Part shown: piece by piece, positions 24,788-33,434 of the stretch
Numbering within the stretch: position 1 is the stretch's first letter
Layout: each line of letters begins with the position of its first letter
NCBI GenBank assembly: GCA_903929485.1
Contig: CAIYUY010000167.1
Location: forward strand, 1 to 46,944
DNA: 46,944 nt
DNA from: an uncultured Desulfuromonadales bacterium
GTDB taxonomy: Bacteria; Desulfobacterota; Desulfuromonadia; Geobacterales; CAIOGM01
Reading direction: 5' to 3'
Notes under the pieces: generated by a model
Databases searched by the model: none
The model's input: only the letters and a program-made list of their open reading frames with translations
Told to the model about the DNA's origin: nothing
Made by a program: the position numbers and the translations under genes

Positions 24788-25261
24788 TTATCGGTGACAG
24801 CCCATGCATTTCTCGTTATTGGCCCGGCCGTGGCATTTGTAGCAGCTCCCCGGATCCATCTTACCGTCAATCTTGTGCTGGGTCATGTAATCACCGCGAT
24901 GGGGGATCATCCGGTCGGGACGGTCGCCGTACTTCAGCGCCGGCTTCATGTTCTCCTTGGAGACATGGCAGTCGTTGCAGAAAGAGCGTTTATGACAGGT
25001 GGCGCACAACTGGTCATTCTGCCCTGCATAGTACCTGTGGTTGAGAATGAACTGGGTGGAATGATTGAAGGCGGCGAAGGGCTTGAGAATCCCCTTTACC
25101 TGGTCCTCGTGGCATTCGGAGCAGCTCACCCTCCCCTCTTCCAACGCCTCGGGGTGAGAAGCGGGAAGAGAACCTCCGGAGGCGGCTTGAGCTGAGTAAA
25201 CCGTGGCGGTGAGTAAGCCGGCCAGAGCTGCGACTATGGCAATAAGCCGAGTTAATTTCAT
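24788..25261 (-). CDS. Pentahaem periplasmic cytochrome c
   Basis: A 157-residue protein with a signal peptide (cleavage after AQA, ~26) and five CXXCH sites: CSECH, CATCH, CNDCH, CYKCH and CMGCH. It should sit in the periplasm, or in the barrel as the inner half of an electron conduit. Its ATG overlaps the barrel gene's stop by 4 bases, so the two are tightly coupled. The spacing and several histidines (HPEAL, FNHST, NHRYY, MIPHRG, TQHKI) give enough axial ligands for bis-His haems. Confidence 0.93.
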   Translation of the reverse strand: MKLTRLIAIVAALAGLLTATVYSAQAASGGSLPASHPEALEEGRVSCSECHEDQVKGILKPFAAFNHSTQFILNHRYYAGQNDQLCATCHKRSFCNDCHVSKENMKPALKYGDRPDRMIPHRGDYMTQHKIDGKMDPGSCYKCHGRANNEKCMGCHR

Positions 25262-26658
25262 TTGTGCGCTCCTTTGCCTTCAGTGGTGAAATTATAAACA
25301 ACCTTGAGAAGTCCCTTGACTTCGTCGTTATAGTCGGGGTTCTGACCGTAGCTGATATCCCCAGAGACCAGGAGGTGGGGGGTGATGCGGTATCCCAGGG
25401 ATGCCAGCAGTTCAAAAGCGCTCCCCCTGCCGTTGATATTCTGGTTGTAGAGCTGGGCTATGCCGTCAAAGGCCGCCACATAGGCATGATTATCGTACAT
25501 GGCATAGCCGCGCAACTCATTGTACCGGGTCGCCGGAGTAATCCCCGCGGTGGGCGCCACATCCGCGCCATCTACCCGGTGATAGGAGAAACCGGTTCTC
25601 ACCTTGTTATCGGCAAAAGCGCCGCGCAGATCAAAACCGTACCGATTGGAGTTTCCCTTGACCTCACGGTTATAGCGGCGGTAATCAGCCGAGAGTTCCA
25701 CAGTCTTGGTAGCGGCCAGCGTCACGGTGGCGCCGTAACGGCGCATCTTATCGTTGATCGTGGGATTGAAGAGTGAAGGGAGGTTGGAAGCGGAGAAATA
25801 GTTTCTCGGATTTTGGTCGGTATACTCACCATTCAGCGAAAGCTTATCCGCAGGACGAACCGTCAGCAGGTAGCTGTTCTCGGCAATCCCCGATGAGGCA
25901 AGATCATAGGTGGTATGACCATTCAGATCCGCCATCTTGAAGGGGCTGAGCCAGACATCTCCCCCCACCAATTGACGATAGGACCGGAGCGATCCAGGTG
26001 CGATATAACCATCGGAACCGGCGACAAGCGCGCCATTACTGATGACGGTCCGTATCCCCCCCTCGTAAAGGGTGGAGACTCCCAGTTCCAGCATCCCCGC
26101 CACGCGCGAGCTTACCCTCCCGCCAACGATGGTATCACCCTTGTTACCGCTTTCATAAAACTTGACGGGTGTCCCGGCAACGTTCACCGTTGTCTGTTTT
26201 TGATAATCCAGTTTGCTGGGGGCGCCGCCGAAGGCCGAAAGAGTCAGCCCCAGGGGGAGGTCCGTGCGGAAGCTGACGCCATCTATCTGCTCGTTGGCCA
26301 GACCGTCAAAGACAAACACTCTTCCCGCCTTGACCTGGGCGTTATTGGTGGGGAGGCGGTAATCCAGATAGAAGTAGGTCAGGTTGCCGTTGTAACGATC
26401 CTCACCAGGGAGCGTACTCCCCATGGTGACATCGCCCCATCCATTGAAATGGAGGGAAAGCCCCTCGGTACCGAGCTTGGTGGCGTCGATCGTCAGATAC
26501 TGCGTCGCCGGGGCCTGAAACTTTTTATCGAAACCGGGCGCGGCATACTGCTGAAATCGCAGATAGGTTGCGGAGTCCATGGAATACTCCGGCGCGGCCG
26601 CCGCCAACGTCGGCATCAGGCACAACATAACTCCAAGAAAACATTTCATTCGTCGCAT
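25258..26658 (-). CDS. Outer-membrane beta-barrel of a porin-cytochrome operon
   Basis: A 466-residue protein with a signal peptide (cleavage after AAA or AAAA, ~22) and about 20 or more alternating amphipathic strands, ending in YNFTTEGKGAHK. It contains no haem motif. In Geobacter, barrels of this type hold a multihaem cytochrome in the outer membrane and let electrons out to metals or electrodes. Here two cytochrome genes follow immediately. AAGGAG 7 bases upstream supports the start at 26658. A consensus sigma-70 promoter lies ~130 bases upstream. Confidence 0.82.
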   Translation of the reverse strand: MRRMKCFLGVMLCLMPTLAAAAPEYSMDSATYLRFQQYAAPGFDKKFQAPATQYLTIDATKLGTEGLSLHFNGWGDVTMGSTLPGEDRYNGNLTYFYLDYRLPTNNAQVKAGRVFVFDGLANEQIDGVSFRTDLPLGLTLSAFGGAPSKLDYQKQTTVNVAGTPVKFYESGNKGDTIVGGRVSSRVAGMLELGVSTLYEGGIRTVISNGALVAGSDGYIAPGSLRSYRQLVGGDVWLSPFKMADLNGHTTYDLASSGIAENSYLLTVRPADKLSLNGEYTDQNPRNYFSASNLPSLFNPTINDKMRRYGATVTLAATKTVELSADYRRYNREVKGNSNRYGFDLRGAFADNKVRTGFSYHRVDGADVAPTAGITPATRYNELRGYAMYDNHAYVAAFDGIAQLYNQNINGRGSAFELLASLGYRITPHLLVSGDISYGQNPDYNDEVKGLLKVVYNFTTEGKGAHK

Positions 26659-26787
26659 CTGTCACTCCTTGCAAAGGTTTCTCGCATGCAAACGGGCACG
26701 CAATTCTGTTATGTACGATCTTCGTAAGACGCCTATACTTCAAGCCCCATGGATTGATAATTTCATGAATAAGCAGAAAACTTTATT

Positions 26788-26816
26788 TATATATATCAAC
26801 CAGGGCGGCCTGTCAA
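26788..26816 (-). promoter_or_regulatory. Consensus sigma-70 promoter of the cytochrome operon
   Basis: Minus strand: TTGACA (26811-26816), 17 bases, TATATA (26788-26793). Both boxes and spacing are near ideal, so the operon may be strongly and constitutively transcribed, with a ~120-base leader. Confidence 0.75.
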
Positions 26817-26855
26817 GCGTCACATTTTTTTGTTTTTCTGCCGCGACAAGGCGCT

Positions 26856-27203
26856 CTACTCATCATCGCGATTATAGTCATCCTGAAAGCGGATGATATC
26901 ATCCTCCCCAAGATACTCACCGCTCTGAACCTCGATGATACAGAGCGGTATCCTGCCGGGATTCGCCAGACGATGAAGTGTTCCCATGGGAATGAAGGTT
27001 GACTCATTCACGTTGAGGATAAATTCACGGTCACCACTGAGTACCTCCGCTGTCCCCGAAACCACGATCCAATGTTCGCACCGGTGGTGATGCATCTGAA
27101 GCGAGAGCCGCTGCCCCGGATGAACTTCTATCCGCTTGATCTTGTAGCTCTTATTCTCTTCGAGAACCGTATAGGTTCCCCATGGTCGTTCACCGATTTC
27201 CAT
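26856..27203 (-). CDS. Cupin protein, mannose-6-phosphate isomerase type II-like
   Basis: A 115-residue single cupin. RPWGTYTVLEE and QMHHHRCEHWIVVSGTAEV carry the metal-binding His/Glu set, and GTLHRLANPG the second motif. It corresponds to the C-terminal isomerase domain of bifunctional mannose-1-phosphate guanylyltransferase/mannose-6-phosphate isomerase enzymes, standing alone. Likely makes or interconverts sugar phosphates for surface polysaccharide, in keeping with rfbD and rfbB directly upstream (2 bases to rfbD). AAGGAG sets the start at 27203; the frame stays open 82 codons upstream over rfbD. Confidence 0.88.
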   Translation of the reverse strand: MEIGERPWGTYTVLEENKSYKIKRIEVHPGQRLSLQMHHHRCEHWIVVSGTAEVLSGDREFILNVNESTFIPMGTLHRLANPGRIPLCIIEVQSGEYLGEDDIIRFQDDYNRDDE

Positions 27204-27205
27204 GG

Positions 27206-28033
27206 TCAGCTCCTTGATGAAAGGTATGATCGCAATGCCTCGCGCCAACCCTGTGGGGTGAAACCGGTATGGCGTGAGAGCTTGCCGCACTCCAGGGTCG
27301 AGTAAAGGGGACGAGGCGCCGGCCGGTTCAGCTCCTTCGTCGTCATGGGGTGCACCGTCACCGGCATACCCGCCTCGGTGAAGATCGCCCGAGCGAACTC
27401 GTTCCAGGAACAGAAGCCGGCGTTGGCCGCGTGATAGGTCCCCCGACAACGATGGTCAATGAGCGCCCCGATTGACTTGGCCAGATCCACGGTCCAGGTG
27501 GGAGAACCGATCTGATCATCCACCACGGAGAGCTCCGTCCGTTCAGCGGCAAGACGGAGCATGGTCTCCACGAAGTTCTTTCCGTGCAGGCCATACAACC
27601 ACTGGGTCCGAATGATGAGATGATCCGGATTGAGCCGGGCATTATTCTCACCCAGGAGTTTGGATTCCCCATACACACTTAATGGTCCGGTGGGATCATC
27701 CTCCAGGTAGGGACTCCCCTTGCCGCCATCAAAGACGTAATCGGTGCTGATCTGGACCAGTTTAGCGCCTATATCCGCCGAGACTCCGGCCAGATGCCCT
27801 ACCCCATCACCGTTGACCGCATACGCCGGCTCACGGTTGGTCTCGCAGCCGTCCACATCGGTGTAAGCGGCGACATTCACCACCACCTGGGGTTTCAGTG
27901 TCAGAAGAACCGTCCTGACCGAATCAGGTGAGGTGATATCGATCTCGCCAATATCCACCCCCCGTATTTCACCGGAGAGAACCGTCATCAGGTCCCGCCC
28001 CAGCATGCCGTTAGCGCCAACTACAAGAATCAT
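27206..28033 (-). CDS. rfbD: dTDP-4-dehydrorhamnose reductase
   Basis: A 275-residue short-chain reductase that makes dTDP-L-rhamnose in the last step of the pathway. N-terminal NAD(P) motif VGANGMLG, then VVNVAAYTDVDGCE, the catalytic STDYVFDG with Y-x3-K further on (YGESK), all as in RfbD/RmlD. Its ATG overlaps the rfbB stop by 4 bases (ATGA). Only rfbB and rfbD of the four rml genes are here. Confidence 0.94.
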   Translation of the reverse strand: MILVVGANGMLGRDLMTVLSGEIRGVDIGEIDITSPDSVRTVLLTLKPQVVVNVAAYTDVDGCETNREPAYAVNGDGVGHLAGVSADIGAKLVQISTDYVFDGGKGSPYLEDDPTGPLSVYGESKLLGENNARLNPDHLIIRTQWLYGLHGKNFVETMLRLAAERTELSVVDDQIGSPTWTVDLAKSIGALIDHRCRGTYHAANAGFCSWNEFARAIFTEAGMPVTVHPMTTKELNRPAPRPLYSTLECGKLSRHTGFTPQGWREALRSYLSSRS

Positions 28034-29106
28034 GATCTGCTCCCGTACATCTGCTCGTAATAATCCCGGTAGGCTCCGGAAGTCACCTCGCGCACCCATG
28101 CCTGGTTTTCCAGATACCAGTCGATGGTCTCCTTTATCCCCTGCTGAAAGGTGTAGACCGGCTCCCATCCCAATTCCGTCATGATCTTGGAGGCATCAAT
28201 GGCATAACGCCGGTCATGTCCCGGCCGATCCTTAACGTAGGTGATGAGCCCTCGACTTGCTCCGGCGGCTCTCCCCAGTCGGCCGTCCAGCAGATCACAG
28301 ACCAGATTAACGATGTCGATATTCTGCCACTCGTTATTGCCTCCGATGTTGTAAACTCCTCCCGGCGTCCCCTTGGTAAGAACCGTCTCCACCGCGGCGG
28401 CATGATCCCGGACATGAAGCCAGTCGCGGACATTGCGTCCGTCACCGTAAACCGGCAGCGGCTGTTCGCCGATGATGTTGGCTATCAGGAGTGGAATCAA
28501 CTTCTCGGGAAAGTGGTACGGGCCATAGTTGTTGGAGCAGCGGGTATTGAGGGTCGGAAAACCATACGTCTCGTGATAAGCCCGAACCAGGAGGTCGGCG
28601 CCGGCCTTGCTGGCGGAATAGGGAGAGTTAGCCGCAAGAGGAGTCTCCTCGGTAAAATAACCGGTGGCGCCAAGGGAGCCGTAGACCTCGTCGGTGGAGA
28701 TCTGCAGGAAGCGAAACGGCTCTTCCCCCCCTTTTCGCCAGTGGCGACGAGCCTCTTCCAGCAGGATCTGAGTCCCCAGCACGTTGGTCCGGACAAAGAG
28801 CTCAGGCCCCTCGATGGAGCGATCCACGTGGGACTCGGCTGCGAAATGAACCACCCCGTTTATCCGCTCCTCAGCCAGTATCCGCGACACGCTCTCCCCG
28901 TCGCAGATATCTCCCTTGACAAACCGATAGCGGGGATTCGCCTCCACCCCTTTCAGGTTTTCCAGGTTTCCCGCGTAGGTAAGGAGATCGAGATTGATCA
29001 CCCGACACTCCGGCTGGATCGCCAGGAAGTGATGGATAAAGTTGGAACCGATGAAGCCGGCCCCGCCGGTTACCAGCAGAGCCTTGGGAACGAACAATTC
29101 AGTCAT
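28030..29106 (-). CDS. rfbB: dTDP-glucose 4,6-dehydratase
   Basis: A 358-residue extended short-chain dehydrogenase, second enzyme of dTDP-rhamnose synthesis. NAD motif GGAGFIGSN at 15-23, AAESHVDRSI, the STDEVYGS active-site segment and catalytic YSASK are present, then NNYGPYHFPEKLIP typical of RfbB. Located 18 bases after lptD and overlapping rfbD; the rhamnose product probably serves lipopolysaccharide, whose transport protein LptD is encoded just upstream. rfbA and rfbC are not in the window. Confidence 0.95.
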   Translation of the reverse strand: MTELFVPKALLVTGGAGFIGSNFIHHFLAIQPECRVINLDLLTYAGNLENLKGVEANPRYRFVKGDICDGESVSRILAEERINGVVHFAAESHVDRSIEGPELFVRTNVLGTQILLEEARRHWRKGGEEPFRFLQISTDEVYGSLGATGYFTEETPLAANSPYSASKAGADLLVRAYHETYGFPTLNTRCSNNYGPYHFPEKLIPLLIANIIGEQPLPVYGDGRNVRDWLHVRDHAAAVETVLTKGTPGGVYNIGGNNEWQNIDIVNLVCDLLDGRLGRAAGASRGLITYVKDRPGHDRRYAIDASKIMTELGWEPVYTFQQGIKETIDWYLENQAWVREVTSGAYRDYYEQMYGSRS

Positions 29107-29124
29107 AATTCCTCCACAATACAG

Positions 29125-31173
29125 TTAGTAATTGTTCATCTTTCCATAAGAACCGATCCCGGCGAGGCTCAAACTGACCATGAACTCCGTGGCGTCGGTC
29201 CGATGCTGGTACGAGAAGGCTATTCCCCAGCACTGGTGGTGGTATTCAAGGGAAACCAGATTTTCCAGGAGGGTGCTCCCCGGAACCACATACCGCCCGG
29301 TGTAGTTCAGCGTGAACCGATTACCCAAAGGAACCCCCAGACGAGCCTCGAGATAATCCCAGGAGTTGACGGCGTAATGATACCCCAGGGATACAAGAGC
29401 CTTGCCGACAATGCGATACTCCGACGCCACGTCAACCGAAGTGAAGCGAACGTCATAAACATTGAAACGGCTGTCGGTGAACAGGGTGAAGTTATTCAGC
29501 GGCGCAAGACGACTCTCCACTCTCATATCGGAAAATTGTCTGGATTCCCATACGTTTGACAGAAGATCCCTTCCGGTGCGCCGAAAATCATATCCCTGGC
29601 TGAGCCGCAGGTACAAGAGTTCCCGGTACTCCGACGTACCGTCGTCGGTACGAAACCTGCCGGTGAAATAGTTGGTCAGAGACCAGGTCAGCATACTCTG
29701 GTTGGTCAGTTTATCGTTATAGTCAAAAAAAGAGGGAGGGGTCGTGACAAACGAATCGACAAACAGATAGCTGAGTTCCGGAATCAATACGTGACGAAGC
29801 CGCTCCACTCCTCCCCGGTTAATCTCATAGACACGAGTCAGGGTGCTTGACGCTGCGCCCCCGGCTGTCGCCGTCCCGAACAATGTCCCGCCGTTATCGG
29901 CGGCGCCATAAGCATTGTATGCCGACTCCCCGTACCCCCCCCAGGCGGTGAGATCAAGCAACGGGTCGGGAGAAGCATAAACGGTCAAGAGCGGGGCCAC
30001 CCGCAACCGCTGCCCTTGCAGTCCCGTCTCTCGATAGAAATTAGTAAAATCGGAATCCACGGAAAAGAAGAGCGGGTCGGCAACGGGACGCTTGATCCCT
30101 GTAAACGAGATCGTGGGGAGTTGCTGCAGCGTCGTGCTGTTATTTTCACCAACCAGGTCATAAACGTACTTGACCTGGGGCGTCAACGACCAGAATTCAC
30201 CGTTTTTGGTGACAAAGGCGTTTGTTTCCAGGTACTGGCGGTTATAGTCACCGCTGCTGGTTCCGTAATCGCGCAAAAAATTCTGGTCGGTGGCCAGTTC
30301 CACGGAGGTCTTGAAACTGAGGGTGGGAGAGAAATATTCCTGATGCTTTTCCCGGATCATCCCTCTGACTTGATCCTGGGAGGTGTCATAGATCAGATAC
30401 CCGTTGGCGGAACCGCTACCGCCATTGAAGCGAAGATAGCGATAGTCAACCTCTGTCCCCACACCTCGCTTGCTTTGCATATCAAGGGATACGGTCGCTT
30501 CCTGGCTTGGGTTGATATTCAGATAGTAGGGGATTTCCAGGAAGAATCCCTTCTTGGAAGAGCTCCCCAGACGGGGAATCAGGAGTCCAGACTGCCGCTC
30601 CCGGGAAACGGGGAGAATAAGATAGGGGAAATAAAATACCGGGATATCCGCCACCGAAAAAATCACATGCTTTCCCGAGGCGTACCTCTCACCAATATCA
30701 ATTTCCGCCGCGCTGAACCGCCAGGCGGGAGGATTCACTTCGCACATGGTAAGCGTCCCTCCGCTCACCGTATATTCCTTGTCTCCCCGCTTTTCGATCT
30801 TCTCGCCGGTGACCCGTGTCCCCCCTTGCTTGATCTCGAGAAAGGCGTTAAAAATGGTCCCTTCCTGGGCGCCGAAGTTGAGAGAGACCCGATCGCCACG
30901 GAGAAGATCCCCCTTCCGCTCCACGCTCACCTTCCCCTGGGCCGACACTGTTTCCTCCGACCTGTCATAGGAAACAGTGTCGGCTAGAAGGGTCAGGCCG
31001 TTGCGAATAATCCGGACATTTCCGGCGGCGGTAACACGCACGCCATTCCCATCGCTGATCATCCGGTCGGCGGTCACGGTGAGGGGAAGCTCTTCACCAC
31101 CGGCGCCGGACGGAACCAAGGAAAGCAGTGTCAGCAGCAGGATGAATCTCCGCTTGAGGAAAAGAGCTCTCAT
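29125..31173 (-). CDS. lptD: LPS-assembly protein LptD
   Basis: A 682-residue outer-membrane protein. Signal peptide (cleavage near GAGG), N-terminal LptA/OstA-like beta-jellyroll (~30-200; LTADRMISDGNGVRVTAAGNV type repeats), then a long C-terminal barrel with LptD motifs such as FYFPYLILPVSRERQSGLLIPRLGSSSKKGF. It inserts lipopolysaccharide in the outer leaflet together with LptE. Somewhat shorter than the E. coli protein (784), as usual in Desulfuromonadia. Its start overlaps the folC stop by 4 bases. Confidence 0.93.
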   Translation of the reverse strand: MRALFLKRRFILLLTLLSLVPSGAGGEELPLTVTADRMISDGNGVRVTAAGNVRIIRNGLTLLADTVSYDRSEETVSAQGKVSVERKGDLLRGDRVSLNFGAQEGTIFNAFLEIKQGGTRVTGEKIEKRGDKEYTVSGGTLTMCEVNPPAWRFSAAEIDIGERYASGKHVIFSVADIPVFYFPYLILPVSRERQSGLLIPRLGSSSKKGFFLEIPYYLNINPSQEATVSLDMQSKRGVGTEVDYRYLRFNGGSGSANGYLIYDTSQDQVRGMIREKHQEYFSPTLSFKTSVELATDQNFLRDYGTSSGDYNRQYLETNAFVTKNGEFWSLTPQVKYVYDLVGENNSTTLQQLPTISFTGIKRPVADPLFFSVDSDFTNFYRETGLQGQRLRVAPLLTVYASPDPLLDLTAWGGYGESAYNAYGAADNGGTLFGTATAGGAASSTLTRVYEINRGGVERLRHVLIPELSYLFVDSFVTTPPSFFDYNDKLTNQSMLTWSLTNYFTGRFRTDDGTSEYRELLYLRLSQGYDFRRTGRDLLSNVWESRQFSDMRVESRLAPLNNFTLFTDSRFNVYDVRFTSVDVASEYRIVGKALVSLGYHYAVNSWDYLEARLGVPLGNRFTLNYTGRYVVPGSTLLENLVSLEYHHQCWGIAFSYQHRTDATEFMVSLSLAGIGSYGKMNNY

Positions 31174-32447
31174 CCCTGGAACAACAGGGCAGGCTGATGA
31201 AGAAGCAGGCCCCGAACCTCGCCGACCAGATGCAGTGAACCGGTAACCAGAATGAGATCATCGGCCCCTGCCCGTTGCGAGGCCAGGGCGACTCCTTGAG
31301 CCACGTTTCCCATGGCAACCACCCTTCTTCCCCCCTGAGCGACGCAGAGAGCCTCTAACTCCACCGTCGGCGTCGCCGAGGGGAGGTCAACAGTGACGAC
31401 TATCACCTCCTGGGCCGCGGCCATGAGCGGTCCCAGCACCCCTTCCCGATCCTTGTCCGCCATGACCCCGACCAGAAGGATCAACCGCTGCCGCGGTATC
31501 CGTTTCAGGGAGACGAGCAACGCCGCAACCCCGGCCGGATTATGGGCGCCGTCCAACAGCAGCCTGGGCGGCCCGGGGAAGAGCTCCATCCGTCCGGGCC
31601 AGGAAGCGGCCCTGATGCCGGTGGCGAGGGAGGAGGAGACGGAGGGGAAACCCTGTTCCGTCAGGAGTTCGGCGGCAGCCAGGGCGCAGGCGGCGTTATC
31701 CGCCTGATAATCGCCGGGTATCCCCGGCTGGAGGCCAAGGAAAGATCCGTGCAGACCATGGTAATCAAGACGCTCTTGACGCCACTGAGCCCTAAACTCC
31801 CTGCCGCAGCAAAAGAGAGGAACGCCTCGGGCGGCGGAGGTTGCGGCGATGACGGAAAAGGCCTCCTCATCCTGGGAGGAAGAGACCACCGGACCGGCGC
31901 CGGAAATGATCCCGGCTTTTTCACCGGCGATCTCTTTCACCGTGTCGCCAAGGTAACGACAATGATCCAGGCTTACCGGAGTTATGATGGAGAGGATGCC
32001 GGGAACGGCGTTAGTGGCGTCCAGACGGCCCCCCATCCCTACCTCCAGCAAAGCCAGCTCAACTTTTTCCCGAGCAAAACTCAAGAGGGAGATAGCGGTA
32101 ACCAACTCAAAGAAGGTCGCCTCCGGAGGGGCCACGGCAAGCACTTCTTCCGCCAGGGGGACGAAAGCATCCCGGGACAGTTCAACGCCATTGATCCGGA
32201 ACCGCTCGGTAACGCTGATGAGGTGAGGCGAGGTAAAAAGTCCGGTTCGGTACCCCCCTTCCCGCAGAATAGAGGCAAGAAACGCCGCGGTGGAACCTTT
32301 GCCGTTGGTGCCGGCGATATGGACGACAGGGAATTGCCGTTGGGGATTGCCGAGACGATGAAGTATCGTGCAAACGGTCTCAAGCCCCGGACGTATCCCG
32401 AACCGTCCGCGAGCGAAGAGGCCGTCTCGTATCTCGTTAAAGGTCAT
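31170..32447 (-). CDS. folC: Bifunctional folylpolyglutamate/dihydrofolate synthase
   Basis: A 425-residue Mur-ligase-type enzyme that adds glutamate to folates (and to dihydropteroate). ATP loop GTNGKGSTAAF, TSPHLISVTERFRING, and the central LLEVGMGGRLDATN are the hallmark motifs. Gap of 9 bases to accD, 4-base overlap with lptD. The order accD-folC-lptD is typical for Geobacter relatives. Confidence 0.95.
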   Translation of the reverse strand: MTFNEIRDGLFARGRFGIRPGLETVCTILHRLGNPQRQFPVVHIAGTNGKGSTAAFLASILREGGYRTGLFTSPHLISVTERFRINGVELSRDAFVPLAEEVLAVAPPEATFFELVTAISLLSFAREKVELALLEVGMGGRLDATNAVPGILSIITPVSLDHCRYLGDTVKEIAGEKAGIISGAGPVVSSSQDEEAFSVIAATSAARGVPLFCCGREFRAQWRQERLDYHGLHGSFLGLQPGIPGDYQADNAACALAAAELLTEQGFPSVSSSLATGIRAASWPGRMELFPGPPRLLLDGAHNPAGVAALLVSLKRIPRQRLILLVGVMADKDREGVLGPLMAAAQEVIVVTVDLPSATPTVELEALCVAQGGRRVVAMGNVAQGVALASQRAGADDLILVTGSLHLVGEVRGLLLHQPALLFQG

Positions 32448-32456
32448 GGGTCGGGA

Positions 32457-33302
32457 CTAGTGATGAAGCATGGCAAGAAGCCGTGCAAGGGTTTGGCGCA
32501 TCTCCTTCCGGTTGATGATCAGATCAACCATCCCGTGGTCCAGGAGATATTCGGCCCGCTGAAACCCTTCGGGCAGCTTCTGACGGATGGTCTGTTCAAT
32601 GACTCGAGGCCCCGCAAAACCGATGAGAGCCTTGGGTTCGGCAATATTAATATCACCCAGCATGGCGAAACTTGCGGTAACACCGCCGGTGGTGGGGTCG
32701 GTGAGGACCGAAATGAAGGGAAGACTTTGCTCCCTCATGATCGCCAGGGCGGCGGAAGTCTTGGCCATCTGCATGAGGGAGAGGATGCTCTCCTGCATCC
32801 GGGCGCCGCCGGAGGCGGAGAAAATGATGAACGGGGAACGCGCGGCCACGGCCCGTTCTATGGCGCGGGTGATCTTCTCCCCCACCACGCTTCCCATGCT
32901 CCCCCCCATGAAGGAGAAATCGAAGACGGCGACCTGGATCGGCATCCCTTCGAGGCGGGCTTCTCCGCAGATAATGGCATCCCGGGCGCCCCCCTTACTC
33001 AGCGCCCCCTGTATCCGGTCGGCGTAGCTTTTGGTATCCTTGAAGTTAAGAACATCCACCGAGATCAACTCCGCGTCATACTCCACGAAGCTCTCCTCAT
33101 CCAGGAGCAGTTCCAATCGCCTGCGGGCGCTGATTCGAAAATGAAAATCGCACTTGGGGCAGACGTTGCAGTTTTTTTCCAGGTCACCGGAGTAAAGGTT
33201 TTCGCCGCAACTTTGACACTTGATCCAGAGTCCTTCCGGAACCTTGGTCCGTTTCTCCTCGGTCTGCGCCATCGGCGCCCTGTCTCTACTGAACCATCCC
33301 AT
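32457..33302 (-). CDS. accD: Acetyl-CoA carboxylase carboxyltransferase subunit beta
   Basis: A 281-residue subunit of the acetyl-CoA carboxylase that starts fatty acid synthesis. The N-terminal zinc ribbon has two C-x2-C pairs (CQSC and CNVCPKC), and the crotonase-like core shows GGSMGSVVGEKI and SASGGARMQE. I start at MGWFSRD (33302), which fits the family and follows GGAG; an upstream ATG six codons earlier is less likely. A tandem heptamer repeat lies directly upstream. Confidence 0.95.
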   Translation of the reverse strand: MGWFSRDRAPMAQTEEKRTKVPEGLWIKCQSCGENLYSGDLEKNCNVCPKCDFHFRISARRRLELLLDEESFVEYDAELISVDVLNFKDTKSYADRIQGALSKGGARDAIICGEARLEGMPIQVAVFDFSFMGGSMGSVVGEKITRAIERAVAARSPFIIFSASGGARMQESILSLMQMAKTSAALAIMREQSLPFISVLTDPTTGGVTASFAMLGDINIAEPKALIGFAGPRVIEQTIRQKLPEGFQRAEYLLDHGMVDLIINRKEMRQTLARLLAMLHH

Positions 33303-33320
33303 GGTAACTCCGATTCTCAA

Positions 33321-33383
33321 GTTCTAGGTTCTATGTTTTATGTTCAAGGTTCTAGGTTCTAGGTTCTAGATTCTAGGTTCAAC
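33321..33383. repeat. Nine tandem heptamers (GTTCTAG type)
   Basis: Nine 7-base units, mostly GTTCTAG with single-base variants (GTTCTAT, GTTTTAT, GTTCAAG, ATTCTAG, GTTCAAC), fill the gap between trpA and accD right before the accD ribosome site. The unit is rich in the TCTAG step, rare in most genomes. Confidence 0.85.
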
Positions 33384-33434
33384 GATGAGGAGATTTACCA
33401 GAAAAGAGCGGCTCTGTCAATCTTCGTGCCTATT

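Noticed and set aside
31542-33362. Long plus-strand open frame opposite folC and accD (606 codons)
   Set aside because: Antisense shadow of two clearly recognised genes; sequence is Gly/His-rich and without domain.
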